DNA of 64,000 nt from JANXUC01 sp964619065 (GCA_964619065.1 CAZUCC010000013.1:1-64000), one strand, 5' to 3'. Shown: positions 1 through 8,640, counted from the first letter of the stretch. Translations and numbers: made by a program. Notes: generated from the sequence alone by a model not told the origin.

Positions 1-629
1 CCTGCAGTTCCTACGACAAGGACAATCCGGAAAGCTGCACGTTTACCAAAGAGAACCCGATCAACCTGCCGGATCTCGATTCCGCCGACATGCAGGAAAC
101 CACGCAGGAGGAATACTGCGAGAACTGCGGCCGGGTGATGGTTCTGAAACGCGGCCGGTTCGGGCAGTTCATGGCCTGCACGGGCTATCCGGACTGCAAG
201 ACCACGCGGCGGCTCGACCAGGGTAAAAAAGTTCCCGATATTCCGCTGGACGAGAAGTGCCCGAAGTGCGATCGCAACATGATTTTGCGCCACGGCCGCT
301 ATGGCGAATTTGTTTCCTGCAGCGGATATCCGGAATGCAAGTACATCAAGCAGAACTATATCGGCGTGAAGTGCCCGCTCTGTAAAGATGGGGAATTGGT
401 CGAGAAGCGGGCACGCAAGGGCAACACGTTTTACGGTTGCGGGAATTATCCGAAGTGCAAATTTACGTCCGCTCACAAGCCGATTCCGGAGAAGTGTCCG
501 AGTTGCGGGAGTGAGTATCTGGTGGAGAAGTATCTGAAGGCCGGGCCGGTAATTGCATGCCCGAACAAGGAATGTGATTACGAGCGGGAGAATGCTGCTG
601 CGATTGCTGCTGCATCGGCGCCCGCGTAA
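1..629 (+). CDS. topA: DNA topoisomerase I, C-terminal part (5' end outside window)
   Basis: The frame is open from base 3 and ends at TAA 627-629, so only the C-terminal 208 residues are visible. They hold four zinc-ribbon units of the topoisomerase I C-terminus: CxNCG with a paired Cys, CPKCD, CPLCKDG and CPSCG, most followed by the typical GxFxxCxxYPxC pattern. In this family the ribbons bind single-stranded DNA and help strand passage; the Toprim and active-site Tyr domains would lie upstream. The first ATG inside the window (position 90) is an internal methionine, not the start. The tail is Ala-rich. The call is secure; whether the full gene is intact cannot be judged. Confidence 0.93.
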   Translation, partial: CSSYDKDNPESCTFTKENPINLPDLDSADMQETTQEEYCENCGRVMVLKRGRFGQFMACTGYPDCKTTRRLDQGKKVPDIPLDEKCPKCDRNMILRHGRYGEFVSCSGYPECKYIKQNYIGVKCPLCKDGELVEKRARKGNTFYGCGNYPKCKFTSAHKPIPEKCPSCGSEYLVEKYLKAGPVIACPNKECDYERENAAAIAAASAPA

Positions 630-717
630 TTTTTTGTTTCCACGCGCTAGGGCCAGACATCCAAGGGTTTGCAGATCGTATTTTTCAATACCAACCACAA
701 ATTAATTTGGAGGAACG

Positions 718-1170
718 ATGCCCAAAAAGCCTACCCACGCGGATGCTCAACTAATTCTTCAACTCTATGAACTCCGGCGCGAAGCGGAAATGCGCAAAGC
801 CCGCGACTGGTCGACTATGAAGTTTTGGCCGCAGAGCGCGGATGATTACATCAAGGTGGCCACAGCGATGGGGACACCGGAGAACCAGCATCTCCGTCAA
901 GTGAACAGCTATTGGGATATGGTAGCTGCGTTTGTTCTGCAGGGTGTTCTAAATCAAGACTTGTTCTTTGCGCCTGGTGTCGCGAATGAGATGTTGTTCG
1001 TTTTTGCCAAGGTGCATCCTTTCCTGAAGGAAATTCGCGAAAAGACGCAGAGCCCCATGTCGTTTGCGAACGTGGAGAAGGCTATCAGCAAGAGCAAGAG
1101 CGGCAAGGAGCGTTTTGCCATGATCCTGAAGCGTGTCGAGGGCATGCGGAAGACGATGAAAGCAGCTTAA
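718..1170 (+). CDS. Conserved hypothetical protein, 150 aa, mostly helical
   Basis: A clear ribosome site (GGAGGAACG) sits directly before the ATG, so the start is well supported. The product is soluble, without signal peptide or membrane segment. It has a charged helical N-terminus (ELRREAEMRKARDW), a hydrophobic middle containing an NSYWDMVAAFVLQGVLNQDLFF segment, and a basic C-terminus. The middle resembles the general pattern of DUF4760-like proteins that carry a YWD/LFF core, but I cannot assign a family with certainty and no function is proposed. It stands alone between topA and the convergent mlaF-like gene. Confidence 0.75.
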   Translation: MPKKPTHADAQLILQLYELRREAEMRKARDWSTMKFWPQSADDYIKVATAMGTPENQHLRQVNSYWDMVAAFVLQGVLNQDLFFAPGVANEMLFVFAKVHPFLKEIREKTQSPMSFANVEKAISKSKSGKERFAMILKRVEGMRKTMKAA

Positions 1171-1216
1171 ACCGCTGTCGGCCATCGAGTAGATCAAAAG
1201 GCTAGTAGCTGACAGC

Positions 1217-2059
1217 CTACGAGATGTATTCTCGGATGTACTCGTCGCGGGAGTGCGCTAGTTCGTGCGCACTTCCGTCGAAGATTACTTTTCCTTCCCG
1301 CAAGATCAGAAAGCTCATGGCAATCTGTCCCCGGCTTCCCGGCAGCAGCGGACGCATTTGATTCTCGCTTCGGTCAAAGTAATGGCTCGCCATGGTGAAA
1401 GCATCCTGCAAGCGGTGGGTCACGAGGAGAGCGCTGCTGTTGTAGACGTCACGCTGTTTGACGAGCAGTTCGATGATGGTCGTTGAAGTCACCGGGTCGA
1501 GTCCGCCGGTTGGAGAGTCATAGAGCAGGACTTCGGGTTGCGAAATCATGGCGCGGGCGATGGCGACCCGCCTCCGCATACCGCCGGAAAGCTCACCGGG
1601 AAACATATCCAGTGTGTGCTCGAGTTCGACGAACCGCAATGCCTCGCGTACCCGGCGCTCGATTTCGTCGTAAGGAGTGCCGCCTTCTTCCATCAGCCGG
1701 AACGCTACATTCTCCCGCACCGTGAGCGAGTCGAACAATGCGCTCTCCTGAAATACCATTCCGATTCTTCGACGCAGTTCGAAAAGATTCTCCTCCGGCA
1801 AAGCGGAGACTTCTTCGCCTAAGACCCAAATGCGTCCGACATCCGGTTTAATCAGTCCAAGGGCGAGCTTCAAAATGATGCTCTTGCCCGCGCCGGCGAC
1901 GCCAAACAGCGCCTTCGTTTCTCCTGGCACAAGATCGAACGATATGTTGTCGAGCACCTGATTTTCTTCAAATGCTATCGACACGTTCTTGAAGACGATG
2001 GCGCTCGACGGCTGCGAATCCGGAGAGAAGGCGGGCTGCGCGGGAGCGGTGATTTCCAT
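1217..2059 (-). CDS. mlaF: MlaF-like phospholipid/organic-solvent ABC transporter ATP-binding protein with degenerate Walker B
   Basis: An ABC ATPase of the Mla/Ttg2A group, 280 aa, partner of the MlaE permease encoded just before it. Walker A GVAGAGKS is at residues 53-60, the Q-loop in VFQES near 102-106, the signature LSGGM at 157-161 and the H-switch at H215. The residue after the Walker-B Asp (D181) is Ser182 (codon 1514-1516) where almost all ABC ATPases have the catalytic Glu. The chosen ATG overlaps the mlaE stop as TGATG, a classic translational coupling; a longer frame upstream only reads mlaE out of phase. In the family this protein powers lipid movement between inner and outer membranes. 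No MlaD substrate-binding gene follows. Confidence 0.9.
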   Translation of the reverse strand: MEITAPAQPAFSPDSQPSSAIVFKNVSIAFEENQVLDNISFDLVPGETKALFGVAGAGKSIILKLALGLIKPDVGRIWVLGEEVSALPEENLFELRRRIGMVFQESALFDSLTVRENVAFRLMEEGGTPYDEIERRVREALRFVELEHTLDMFPGELSGGMRRRVAIARAMISQPEVLLYDSPTGGLDPVTSTTIIELLVKQRDVYNSSALLVTHRLQDAFTMASHYFDRSENQMRPLLPGSRGQIAMSFLILREGKVIFDGSAHELAHSRDEYIREYIS

Positions 2060-2844
2060 CAGCGATACCCGGCGAAAGTAAGCATGAGCAGGCGCGTGAT
2101 CACAGCGTCCGTCAGCAGGATAAGCACGGACGAAGCGACCACAGCCTGGGTGGTCGCTCGACCCACGCCCTGCGTTCCACCGCGGCTGTTGATCCCATAG
2201 AAACATCCCACGGTAGCGATCAGGAACCCAAAGATGGGTGGTTTGATGAGGCCCATGATGATGTCGTCAAACACTAGTGACTCCCATGCCGTCGTCCAGT
2301 ACTGACGCACGTCTAAGCGCAGCAAAACTTTGGCCACGACCATGCCGCCGAATAAACCCATCAAGTCGGAAATGATGGTCAGGAAAAACAACATAAAGAC
2401 GGTGGCGACGATTCGGGGCGCGATGAGTTTCTTCAGGGGGTCGGTGCCTAGCGCGCGCATGGCGTCGATTTGTTCGGTCACCATCATGGAGCCGAGTTCG
2501 CTGGCGATGCCCGAGGCATTTCGGCCCGCAACCATGAGTCCGGTGAGCACCGGGCCGAGTTCGCGCACCATGGAAAGCGAAACCAGCTGCCCAATCAGGG
2601 AAAGCGAGCCAAAGCGCTGCAAGGTGTTGGCACTCTGCAGCGCGAAGACGAATCCGGTGAAAAAGCCGGTGAGGATGACAATCGGTAGCGAGCCCACACC
2701 GATAAGGTCACACTGCTGCAGTATGTCGCTAAAGTAACGTGGTCGCTGAAACAGGGCACTAACGGAGCGGGCCGCGAGCAGGCAATACTCCTGCACCGAC
2801 AAGACTTTTTCCTTGGCAAAGTCCGAAGGAGAAATCAGTTCCAA
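2059..2844 (-). CDS. mlaE: MlaE-family ABC transporter permease
   Basis: A 261-aa inner-membrane permease of the MlaE/Ttg2B family with about five or six hydrophobic segments. It has the family core MRELGPVLTGLMVAGR followed by EQIDAMRALGTDP. The start is TTG, supported by an upstream AGGTGATC, which fully matches the 16S anti-Shine-Dalgarno tail. The gene is translationally coupled to the mlaF-like ATPase (TGATG overlap). Known relatives form an inner-membrane complex that transports phospholipids across the periplasm with an MlaD ring; mlaD, mlaC and mlaB are not in the window. Confidence 0.92.
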   Translation of the reverse strand: MELISPSDFAKEKVLSVQEYCLLAARSVSALFQRPRYFSDILQQCDLIGVGSLPIVILTGFFTGFVFALQSANTLQRFGSLSLIGQLVSLSMVRELGPVLTGLMVAGRNASGIASELGSMMVTEQIDAMRALGTDPLKKLIAPRIVATVFMLFFLTIISDLMGLFGGMVVAKVLLRLDVRQYWTTAWESLVFDDIIMGLIKPPIFGFLIATVGCFYGINSRGGTQGVGRATTQAVVASSVLILLTDAVITRLLMLTFAGYR

Positions 2845-2887
2845 GCGATCACCTGTTTGTGTCTAAAGGCCTGCTCGGAACTATAAC

Positions 2888-2995
2888 AAACGCTATCGGC
2901 TGTCGGCTATCGTCGTGTGAGTGGCAAGATTGCTTACGTGGTCAAAACTAGCGTGCATGGAGCCGAAAGCCGACGGCCAAGAGCCGATAGCGTTT
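2888..2995. repeat. Inverted repeat between mlaE and the response regulator gene
   Basis: Perfect 14-bp arms (AAACGCTATCGGCT at 2888-2901 and its complement at 2982-2995) flank about 80 bp that contain further degenerate GTCGGCT / AGCCGAC units. A weaker relative (AGCTGACAGCCT) lies at 1206-1217, after the mlaF-like gene. This looks like a dispersed intergenic repeat that could fold into a long hairpin. No T-tract is seen, so it is not an obvious intrinsic terminator. Confidence 0.55.
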
Positions 2996-4432
2996 TTACT
3001 CCCGCACCTTCTTTTTGATTTCAATACTGAGCCGCTTAATTTTCTGGTTCAGGGTGGAAAGCGGGACGCGAAAGCGCTCGGCAGCATCGGTCTGATTCCA
3101 ATTGCATTTCTCCAGCATGCTGACGATGATGCGACGCTCGCATTCCTCGAGAATGTCGAAAAGTGAGGCATCGCTGGAAGCATCCATCAGCGGAATCAAT
3201 TCCTGGCGGTTGGCGATGTGATCCGGGAGTAGCTCGATTCCCACTTCTGTGCCGGTAGAAAGCACGACGGCACGCTCCATCACGTTTTCCAGTTCGCGCA
3301 CGTTGCCGGGCCAGGAGTGATTGAGCAGTGAACGCAGGGCGTCAGCGGCAATACGCCGCAAGGGGCGCTCGTTCTCTTCGGAAAACTTTTTCAAAAAGTG
3401 GTCAACGAGCAGGGGAATGTCTTCCTTGCGCTGGCGCAGAGGAGGCAGATCGATGTTGATAACGTTCAAGCGATAGAACAGGTCCTCGCGGAAGGTTCCT
3501 TCCTTTACCGATTGACGCAGATCGACGTTAGTGGCGGCCAGGATACGGACATCCACAGAAATTTCTTGCACACCGCCGAGATGCATGAACTTCTTTTCCT
3601 GCAGTACTCGCAGGATTTTGGCCTGCGTCTCCATGCCCATAGTGCCAATTTCGTCAAGGAACAGCGTGCCCTTATCGGCGACTTCGAACAGACCCTTTTT
3701 GGAGGCAATCGCACTCGTGAAGGCACCTTTCACGTGGCCGAAGAGCGTAGATTCGAGAAGATCCCCCGGCATAAAACCGGTATTCACGGGGACGAAGGGC
3801 TGATCCTTGCGCGGCGAATAAAGGTGGATCGCCTTGGCAATGACTTCCTTGCCCGTGCCGCTTTCCCCTTGAATCAGGACGGTGGAACGGCTGGGGGCGA
3901 CCTGCGTAATGAGGTCGAAAATCCGCAGCATCGGCTCGCTCTTGCCGACGATGCTGTCAAAGCTGTAGCGCTGTTTGAGGGCGCGCTTGAGTTGGACGTT
4001 CTCTTCTTCCACCCGGCGGCGCCGAACCGTTTCCCGCACATCCGCCAGCAGCTTTTCGTTGTCCCACGGCTTCTGGATAAAGTTGGTGGCGCCCGCTTGC
4101 ATGGCATGGACCGCATTCTCCAGTGTGCCGTAGGCGGTGATCATGATGACCGGCAAGTGCGGGTCGCGCTCACGAATAGCGCCCAGAACGTCGAACCCGT
4201 CCTGGTCGGGCAAGGCCTTGTCGAGCAACACGAGGTCAAAGGGCTGTTCGCCGGTGCGGGCCAAGCCCTTGGCTCCGTTGGCGGCGGTGGTGACTTCGTA
4301 GCCCTCAAGTTCCAGCAGCGTTTGCAGCGATTCGCGGATTTCCGCTTCGTCATCAATGATGAGGATGCGTCCAGTAGCGGGAACGGCTGCAGTTCCCGGC
4401 AGATGCCGCGTTAAAACTCCGGCTTCAGACAT
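2996..4432 (-). CDS. Sigma-54-dependent response regulator (NtrC family)
   Basis: 478 aa with three parts: receiver (about 22-140; acidic D27/D28, phospho-acceptor D71, T99, K121), sigma-54 interaction AAA+ domain (about 160-395; Walker A GESGTGKE at 189-196, Walker B GTLFLDE at 255-261), and a Fis-type helix-turn-helix at the C-terminus (NQTDAAERFRVPLSTLNQKIKRL). The sigma-54 contact loop reads GAFTSA (236-241) instead of GAFTGA. The ATG overlaps the last 8 bases of the upstream kinase gene, so the two form a two-component pair. It should activate RpoN-dependent promoters after phosphorylation; targets cannot be read from this window. Confidence 0.95.
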   Translation of the reverse strand: MSEAGVLTRHLPGTAAVPATGRILIIDDEAEIRESLQTLLELEGYEVTTAANGAKGLARTGEQPFDLVLLDKALPDQDGFDVLGAIRERDPHLPVIMITAYGTLENAVHAMQAGATNFIQKPWDNEKLLADVRETVRRRRVEEENVQLKRALKQRYSFDSIVGKSEPMLRIFDLITQVAPSRSTVLIQGESGTGKEVIAKAIHLYSPRKDQPFVPVNTGFMPGDLLESTLFGHVKGAFTSAIASKKGLFEVADKGTLFLDEIGTMGMETQAKILRVLQEKKFMHLGGVQEISVDVRILAATNVDLRQSVKEGTFREDLFYRLNVINIDLPPLRQRKEDIPLLVDHFLKKFSEENERPLRRIAADALRSLLNHSWPGNVRELENVMERAVVLSTGTEVGIELLPDHIANRQELIPLMDASSDASLFDILEECERRIIVSMLEKCNWNQTDAAERFRVPLSTLNQKIKRLSIEIKKKVRE

Positions 4433-7334
4433 GGATGGCCTTCCTGCTCAATGGGAATTCCAAATGAAACGTTGTCCCTTGGCCGACGGTACTTTCGACC
4501 CGAATTTTCCCGGCATGTTCCTGCAGAATGCCGTAGGTAACGGAAAGGCCGAGCCCAGTGCCGCGATTCTGGCCTTCGCGGGGAGCATTCTTGGTGGTGA
4601 AGAAAGGATCGTAAATACGGCTGATGTGCTCCTGCGCAATGCCGGAGCCGGTATCGGAGATCGTGATACGCACGGCATCGCCATTGGAGGTCGCAATGCT
4701 CAGTTTTCCGCCTCCGCTTGCCATGGCATCCTTCGCATTCAGAAAGAGGTTGAGAAAAACCTGTTGCAGGCGACCCGTGCTGCCATAAATCAACGGCAGG
4801 TTTTCATGGAGTTCGGTTGCAACTTCGACATGCGCGGTTTTGAACTGATGCTCCAGTAACGCCAGCGTGTCGCATACGACTTTATTGAGGTCCACATCGC
4901 CGAATTCGGCGCCGCTGGTCCGTGAAAAATTCAGCAGGTTGTTAACGATCTCGGAAGCGCGGAAAGTTTGGCGTGTGATCTTCTCCAGCAAGCCCGCTTT
5001 TTTCTCGTCGCCCTGAACCTGTTTGGCGAGCATTTGCGCGTAGGAGGAGATCACGGCCAAAGGCGTGTTGACCTCATGAGCCACGCCCGCAGCCATGAGT
5101 CCGATCGAAGATAGCTTGTCCGCTTGTGCTAGTTGAGACTCCAGTTCGACGCGCTCGGTGATGTCATCCACGATGATCAGCCGCCCGATCACGCTGAACT
5201 TGCGCGTCACCAGCGGCGCTATGGCGACGTTGACCCGGCGCGTTTCCCCTACCGGAGTGTCGAGCCGGAACTTGTAGAGGTTGTGGATGCCCGTATTGTG
5301 ACGTACGTGGTAGAACTCCTCGACGAACGCCGGAGGCATCACTTCACTCAGAGGCCGCCCCACGGCGCGCCAGCGGGGAAGCGCGTACATCACTTCCATC
5401 TGAGAGTTCCAGGATTCGATGCGGTCTTCGAGATCCACTGCGAGAACGCCCACGCTGATGGATTCCACAATACTTTCGTTAAAGTCCTTCAGTCGCTCAT
5501 ACTCAGAAACTTTTTCTTCGAGTGAGGCATAAAGGCGTGCGTTTTGAATGGCGATGCCGATGTAGCCTGCAAGAGTTTCGAGCAGGGCAACGTCATCACT
5601 GGTGAGGAAGTCCCCATCGACGGTTTTGCCCAAACCAAGAGCGGCGATGGTGCGATTCTGCACCACGCAGGGGATGTAGTAGTTCAAGTCCAGCTTGGCG
5701 ATAGTCTCGCGCGAGGAGGGCGTTTCCCGCGGCAGCATATGCGTGTTTTCGAAGAATAGATGCCCGGCGTTATCCTCCGGACGAGATCGGCTCAGGAAAC
5801 TCAGATCCAAAGCCCCCGCCGGAGCAATGCCAAAGGATTTCGCTAATTGGAACTTCGCGGGAGTTTCATTCGACGCGAGGAAGACGCCCATGCGGTCGAC
5901 CAGCAGCGTATGCGAGAGCCGGTCGACCACGGAGCCGAGCATCCGGTCGAGATCTTTTTCTGAGCTGAGCTCGCGGCCGAATTCTACCAGCGTTCTGCGA
6001 TAGTCGTAGCGCGTCCGGTAAAAGACCTGGTCAAGCTGCTGCTGAATCCAGTTCTTCACCGGATCGAAGAGCAGCGCCGTAACCACCATGGCGAGAACCA
6101 AGCCCGCGGGGCCGCTGCTTGGCACGCGTGTGTGGATCAACTCCGCAACTCCGGCCACAACGGCAAAGTAAACGCCGACGATGGCTGCGGCCGAGAGGGT
6201 GTAGACCACGCCACGCTTGAAGATGAGGTCGACGTCCATCAGTCGGTAGCGGAAGATGGCGTAGCCAAACGTCAGCGGCAACAGCACCAACGACAGTACA
6301 GACCACTTCGCGGGCTCAAAATGAAGGCCCGGAATCACATAAGGCAGTACCCAGAAGAAAGTAAATGGAACGACGGCAAGAACCGTTCCCCGCATCAGCC
6401 ACTTCATCTGCTGGCGCAGAACGGGCTGGCTCGCTTGCCGATAGGTCCGCCGCATCACGAACGCCGCGCCCAGGAAGTATGCTGCCAGGTACGCCATCTG
6501 CAGGCGGTCCAGATTGAAGATAAGATCGGCGCGGGCTGTGAGCGTGGTAAGCGCCAGCACCTGCATGGCGAGCAAAATTGCGGCTGGTGCGTACACGAAC
6601 CACAACACTGAGCGATGCTCCCGCACCCAGGGACGTTTTTCCGGAAAGACGAGCGCAAAATGGAGGAAAAGCGCGGGCTGCAACAGTCCCGCCACGACAT
6701 TGCTTCCGAGTATGATCCAGTCAAAATCGTTCAGCTTGCCCGTGTACTTGAAGGCGTAATAGACAAACGAAACCAGGCAGAAGATGTAGAAGTGAAGGGA
6801 GCCTGGTGCTGTCCACCGCCGCAGCAAGATGTACATGCCAATGAGCAGGTAGATGAGGGCAATGAAGCGCAACCAATCGTTGGCCGAGCGGTCGGCGGGG
6901 ACAAGCACAACGACCGTATCCAGAGGAATGCCGCCGCGCACGAGCGAATAGGTCGCCTTGGCCCACACCCCCCTTCGGTACATTTGCCGCATCAGGGCGG
7001 GCATGCCAGCCGTTTCCTGTCGCTCCACGGCTACCAACTGATCTCCGGCCTTGATCCCTGCGTGATCACCCGGCCCCTTGGCTTCGACGCGGCTGGCGAC
7101 CAAGTGCCCACCACGTTCGTCCCAGACAACACCGTCGTAGGGAACCAGAGAAGCATGTTCCTTAAAGAAATTGAGACCGGCAAACGTCACCGCCGTCGCG
7201 GTGAGCAGGACGAGAAGGACTACGGTAAAGCGGGTTTGAAATTCGCGATTCACTGGCTTGATTGGACTCTGTTGAATTCTCGGCACAGGTCCTATCACGT
7301 TAGATTCAAAGTTGAGCAACTTGAGGGCCACCAT
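4425..7334 (-). CDS. Membrane sensor histidine kinase with PDZ-like, GAF and PAS domains
   Basis: 969 aa. A first membrane segment (about 36-55) is followed by a PDZ-like region (about 65-130, GPGDHAGIKAGDQLVAV), then about nine further hydrophobic segments (153-425), a GAF domain (about 457-600), a PAS domain (about 618-735), a HisKA domain with phospho-His H753 in VAHEVNTPLAV, and a HATPase domain ending with GTGLGLS. It is the cognate sensor of the overlapping NtrC-type regulator. The PDZ-like part probably faces the periplasm, which would suit sensing of envelope or exported peptides; this is inference. The ATG has no strong ribosome site. Confidence 0.93.
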   Translation of the reverse strand: MVALKLLNFESNVIGPVPRIQQSPIKPVNREFQTRFTVVLLVLLTATAVTFAGLNFFKEHASLVPYDGVVWDERGGHLVASRVEAKGPGDHAGIKAGDQLVAVERQETAGMPALMRQMYRRGVWAKATYSLVRGGIPLDTVVVLVPADRSANDWLRFIALIYLLIGMYILLRRWTAPGSLHFYIFCLVSFVYYAFKYTGKLNDFDWIILGSNVVAGLLQPALFLHFALVFPEKRPWVREHRSVLWFVYAPAAILLAMQVLALTTLTARADLIFNLDRLQMAYLAAYFLGAAFVMRRTYRQASQPVLRQQMKWLMRGTVLAVVPFTFFWVLPYVIPGLHFEPAKWSVLSLVLLPLTFGYAIFRYRLMDVDLIFKRGVVYTLSAAAIVGVYFAVVAGVAELIHTRVPSSGPAGLVLAMVVTALLFDPVKNWIQQQLDQVFYRTRYDYRRTLVEFGRELSSEKDLDRMLGSVVDRLSHTLLVDRMGVFLASNETPAKFQLAKSFGIAPAGALDLSFLSRSRPEDNAGHLFFENTHMLPRETPSSRETIAKLDLNYYIPCVVQNRTIAALGLGKTVDGDFLTSDDVALLETLAGYIGIAIQNARLYASLEEKVSEYERLKDFNESIVESISVGVLAVDLEDRIESWNSQMEVMYALPRWRAVGRPLSEVMPPAFVEEFYHVRHNTGIHNLYKFRLDTPVGETRRVNVAIAPLVTRKFSVIGRLIIVDDITERVELESQLAQADKLSSIGLMAAGVAHEVNTPLAVISSYAQMLAKQVQGDEKKAGLLEKITRQTFRASEIVNNLLNFSRTSGAEFGDVDLNKVVCDTLALLEHQFKTAHVEVATELHENLPLIYGSTGRLQQVFLNLFLNAKDAMASGGGKLSIATSNGDAVRITISDTGSGIAQEHISRIYDPFFTTKNAPREGQNRGTGLGLSVTYGILQEHAGKIRVESTVGQGTTFHLEFPLSRKAIHV

Positions 7335-7705
7335 CTCTGAAATTAGGAACCCGTAAGTTTATAAAAACATTCTGCTTAGTCCATTGTATGCGTCTCAGCC
7401 CCATAAGGATACGTTTTTTGGAAGCATTCTTCTAGAATGCGGATTCCGCATCAAAAACGTGCGTAAAGTTACTTTATGACGCCTCTGCGGTTAGAATCAC
7501 AGTCGGCTCACCCGCGACAAGGGAAGGGCCGCAAAAATGCTGCTCAATCGGCTCGGAGAACGAGTAGATATTCTCTGCGACCAAAAAAAGCGGAGAGCCG
7601 AAGCTCTCCGCAGGAGTACAGAGGCGATATCTACAAGGATAGAAACTTCGCGTACGAATTAAGTTGCCCGCTTCTAAAAAAGAAAGAAGAAAAGCTGAGG
7701 AAAAT
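7335..7705. other. Structured non-coding region between the histidine kinase and the hydrolase gene
   Basis: No convincing gene is seen here. The stretch holds a palindrome with 7-bp arms (GCATTCT/AGAATGC, 7424-7440) running into a second one (GCGGA/TCCGC, 7439-7449), which together look like an operator, and a large nested inverted repeat at 7564-7634 described separately. A 77-codon open frame from 7476 overlaps the structure, has no ribosome site and an odd Arg/Ser-rich product, so it is not called. Confidence 0.5.
7564..7634 (-). terminator. Nested triple inverted repeat; perfect intrinsic terminator shape on the minus strand
   Basis: Three nested pairs of perfect arms are present: GTAGATAT (7564-7571) with ATATCTAC (7627-7634), CTCTG (7573-7577) with CAGAG (7619-7623), and GCGGAGAGC (7590-7598) with GCTCTCCGC (7603-7611). 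Read on the minus strand, the inner 9-bp stem has a UUCG-type loop and is followed by seven T residues, the textbook form of a rho-independent terminator. No minus-strand gene ends here, so the terminated transcript is unknown. It may be a small RNA or an antisense RNA. Confidence 0.65.
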
Positions 7706-8599
7706 TTGAAGGTGGAAGAAGCAAGCCCCGCCACGGCGGGAATGGAAGCGCAGTCGGGCGCGGAGGAATGTTTCGCGAGCGTGGGTGGAAGCCGTATACG
7801 GTACCTTCGCGCCGGTTCCGGACCACCCTTGGTGCTGCTGCACGGTTTGTTGGGATATTCGTTTTCCTGGCGGCTGAACATGGCTGCGCTCGGGGAACAT
7901 CGGACGGTTCTCGCCATCGACCAGTTGGGTACCGGGTTTTCGGATCGAGCGGCGAGCCTGGATTGCACCATGCGTGCGGTGGCGAACCGAACCCTTGTCT
8001 TCCTCGATCAACAATGCCCCGGACCGTTCGATTTGCTGGGGACGTCCCACGGCGGCGCGATTGCCATGTGGGTAGCTGGGCTGATGGCGGAACGCCAAGA
8101 CCCGCGATTGCAGCGCCTGATTCTAGTGGCTCCAGCGAATCCGTGGTCACCGCACGGCCGTCTTCTCGCGCCATTCGTGGCGCAACCGCCAATCTCGGCC
8201 GCTGCTCGCTGGACTCTGCCCAGAGCGCGTTTTGCCTGGAATTTTTTTCTGCGGCGTTTGTACGGAGATCCTGACAAAATCCCTCCTGGCACGCTGGAAG
8301 GTTATTCTGCATCTTTCGATCTGGATGGGAGCTGGGAATACGGTTTGCGAGTCCTGGAAACTTGGTTGGACGATCTGGAAGCAATGAAAGCTCTTCTACC
8401 TAAGCTGGCCGACGTCCCGATCTTGTTGCTCTGGGGCGAGGCCGATCCGGCCGTCTATCCGGAATCCGCCGAACCTCTGCGCCAGCATTTTCAAAACTGC
8501 GAGTACGTAAGCTTGGCTGGGGTTGGCCATTTGCCCTACGAAGAAGCGTCCGAGGATTTCAATCGTGCCGTAACGGAATTCTTGCGGAAACCGGTTTAG
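7706..8599 (+). CDS. Alpha/beta hydrolase
   Basis: An alpha/beta-hydrolase fold protein: oxyanion-loop HGLLG, nucleophile Ser in GTSHGG (codon 8045-8047), acid in WGEADP and His in GVGHLPYEE near the end. No signal peptide, so cytoplasmic. The open frame begins at TTG 7664, but that site has no ribosome-binding sequence; TTG 7706 follows GAGG by 5 nt and is preferred, with GTG 7712 and ATG 7742 as alternatives. The first 30 codons before FASVGGSRIRYLRAG are A-rich and low-complexity. Substrate unknown; relatives include esterases and C-C hydrolases. Confidence 0.85.
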   Translation: MKVEEASPATAGMEAQSGAEECFASVGGSRIRYLRAGSGPPLVLLHGLLGYSFSWRLNMAALGEHRTVLAIDQLGTGFSDRAASLDCTMRAVANRTLVFLDQQCPGPFDLLGTSHGGAIAMWVAGLMAERQDPRLQRLILVAPANPWSPHGRLLAPFVAQPPISAAARWTLPRARFAWNFFLRRLYGDPDKIPPGTLEGYSASFDLDGSWEYGLRVLETWLDDLEAMKALLPKLADVPILLLWGEADPAVYPESAEPLRQHFQNCEYVSLAGVGHLPYEEASEDFNRAVTEFLRKPV

Positions 8600-8640
8600 G
8601 AAGACTGTGTCTGAGTTTCATTCTGATCACTCTTAAGTTT

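Noticed and set aside
7335..7480. Sigma-54 promoter for the kinase/regulator pair
   Set aside because: No sequence with the TGGCAC-N5-TTGC pattern at proper spacing was found upstream of the kinase gene.
7476..7709. 77-codon plus-strand frame before the hydrolase
   Set aside because: It runs through the nested inverted repeat, has no ribosome site and a low-complexity Arg/Ser/Lys product.
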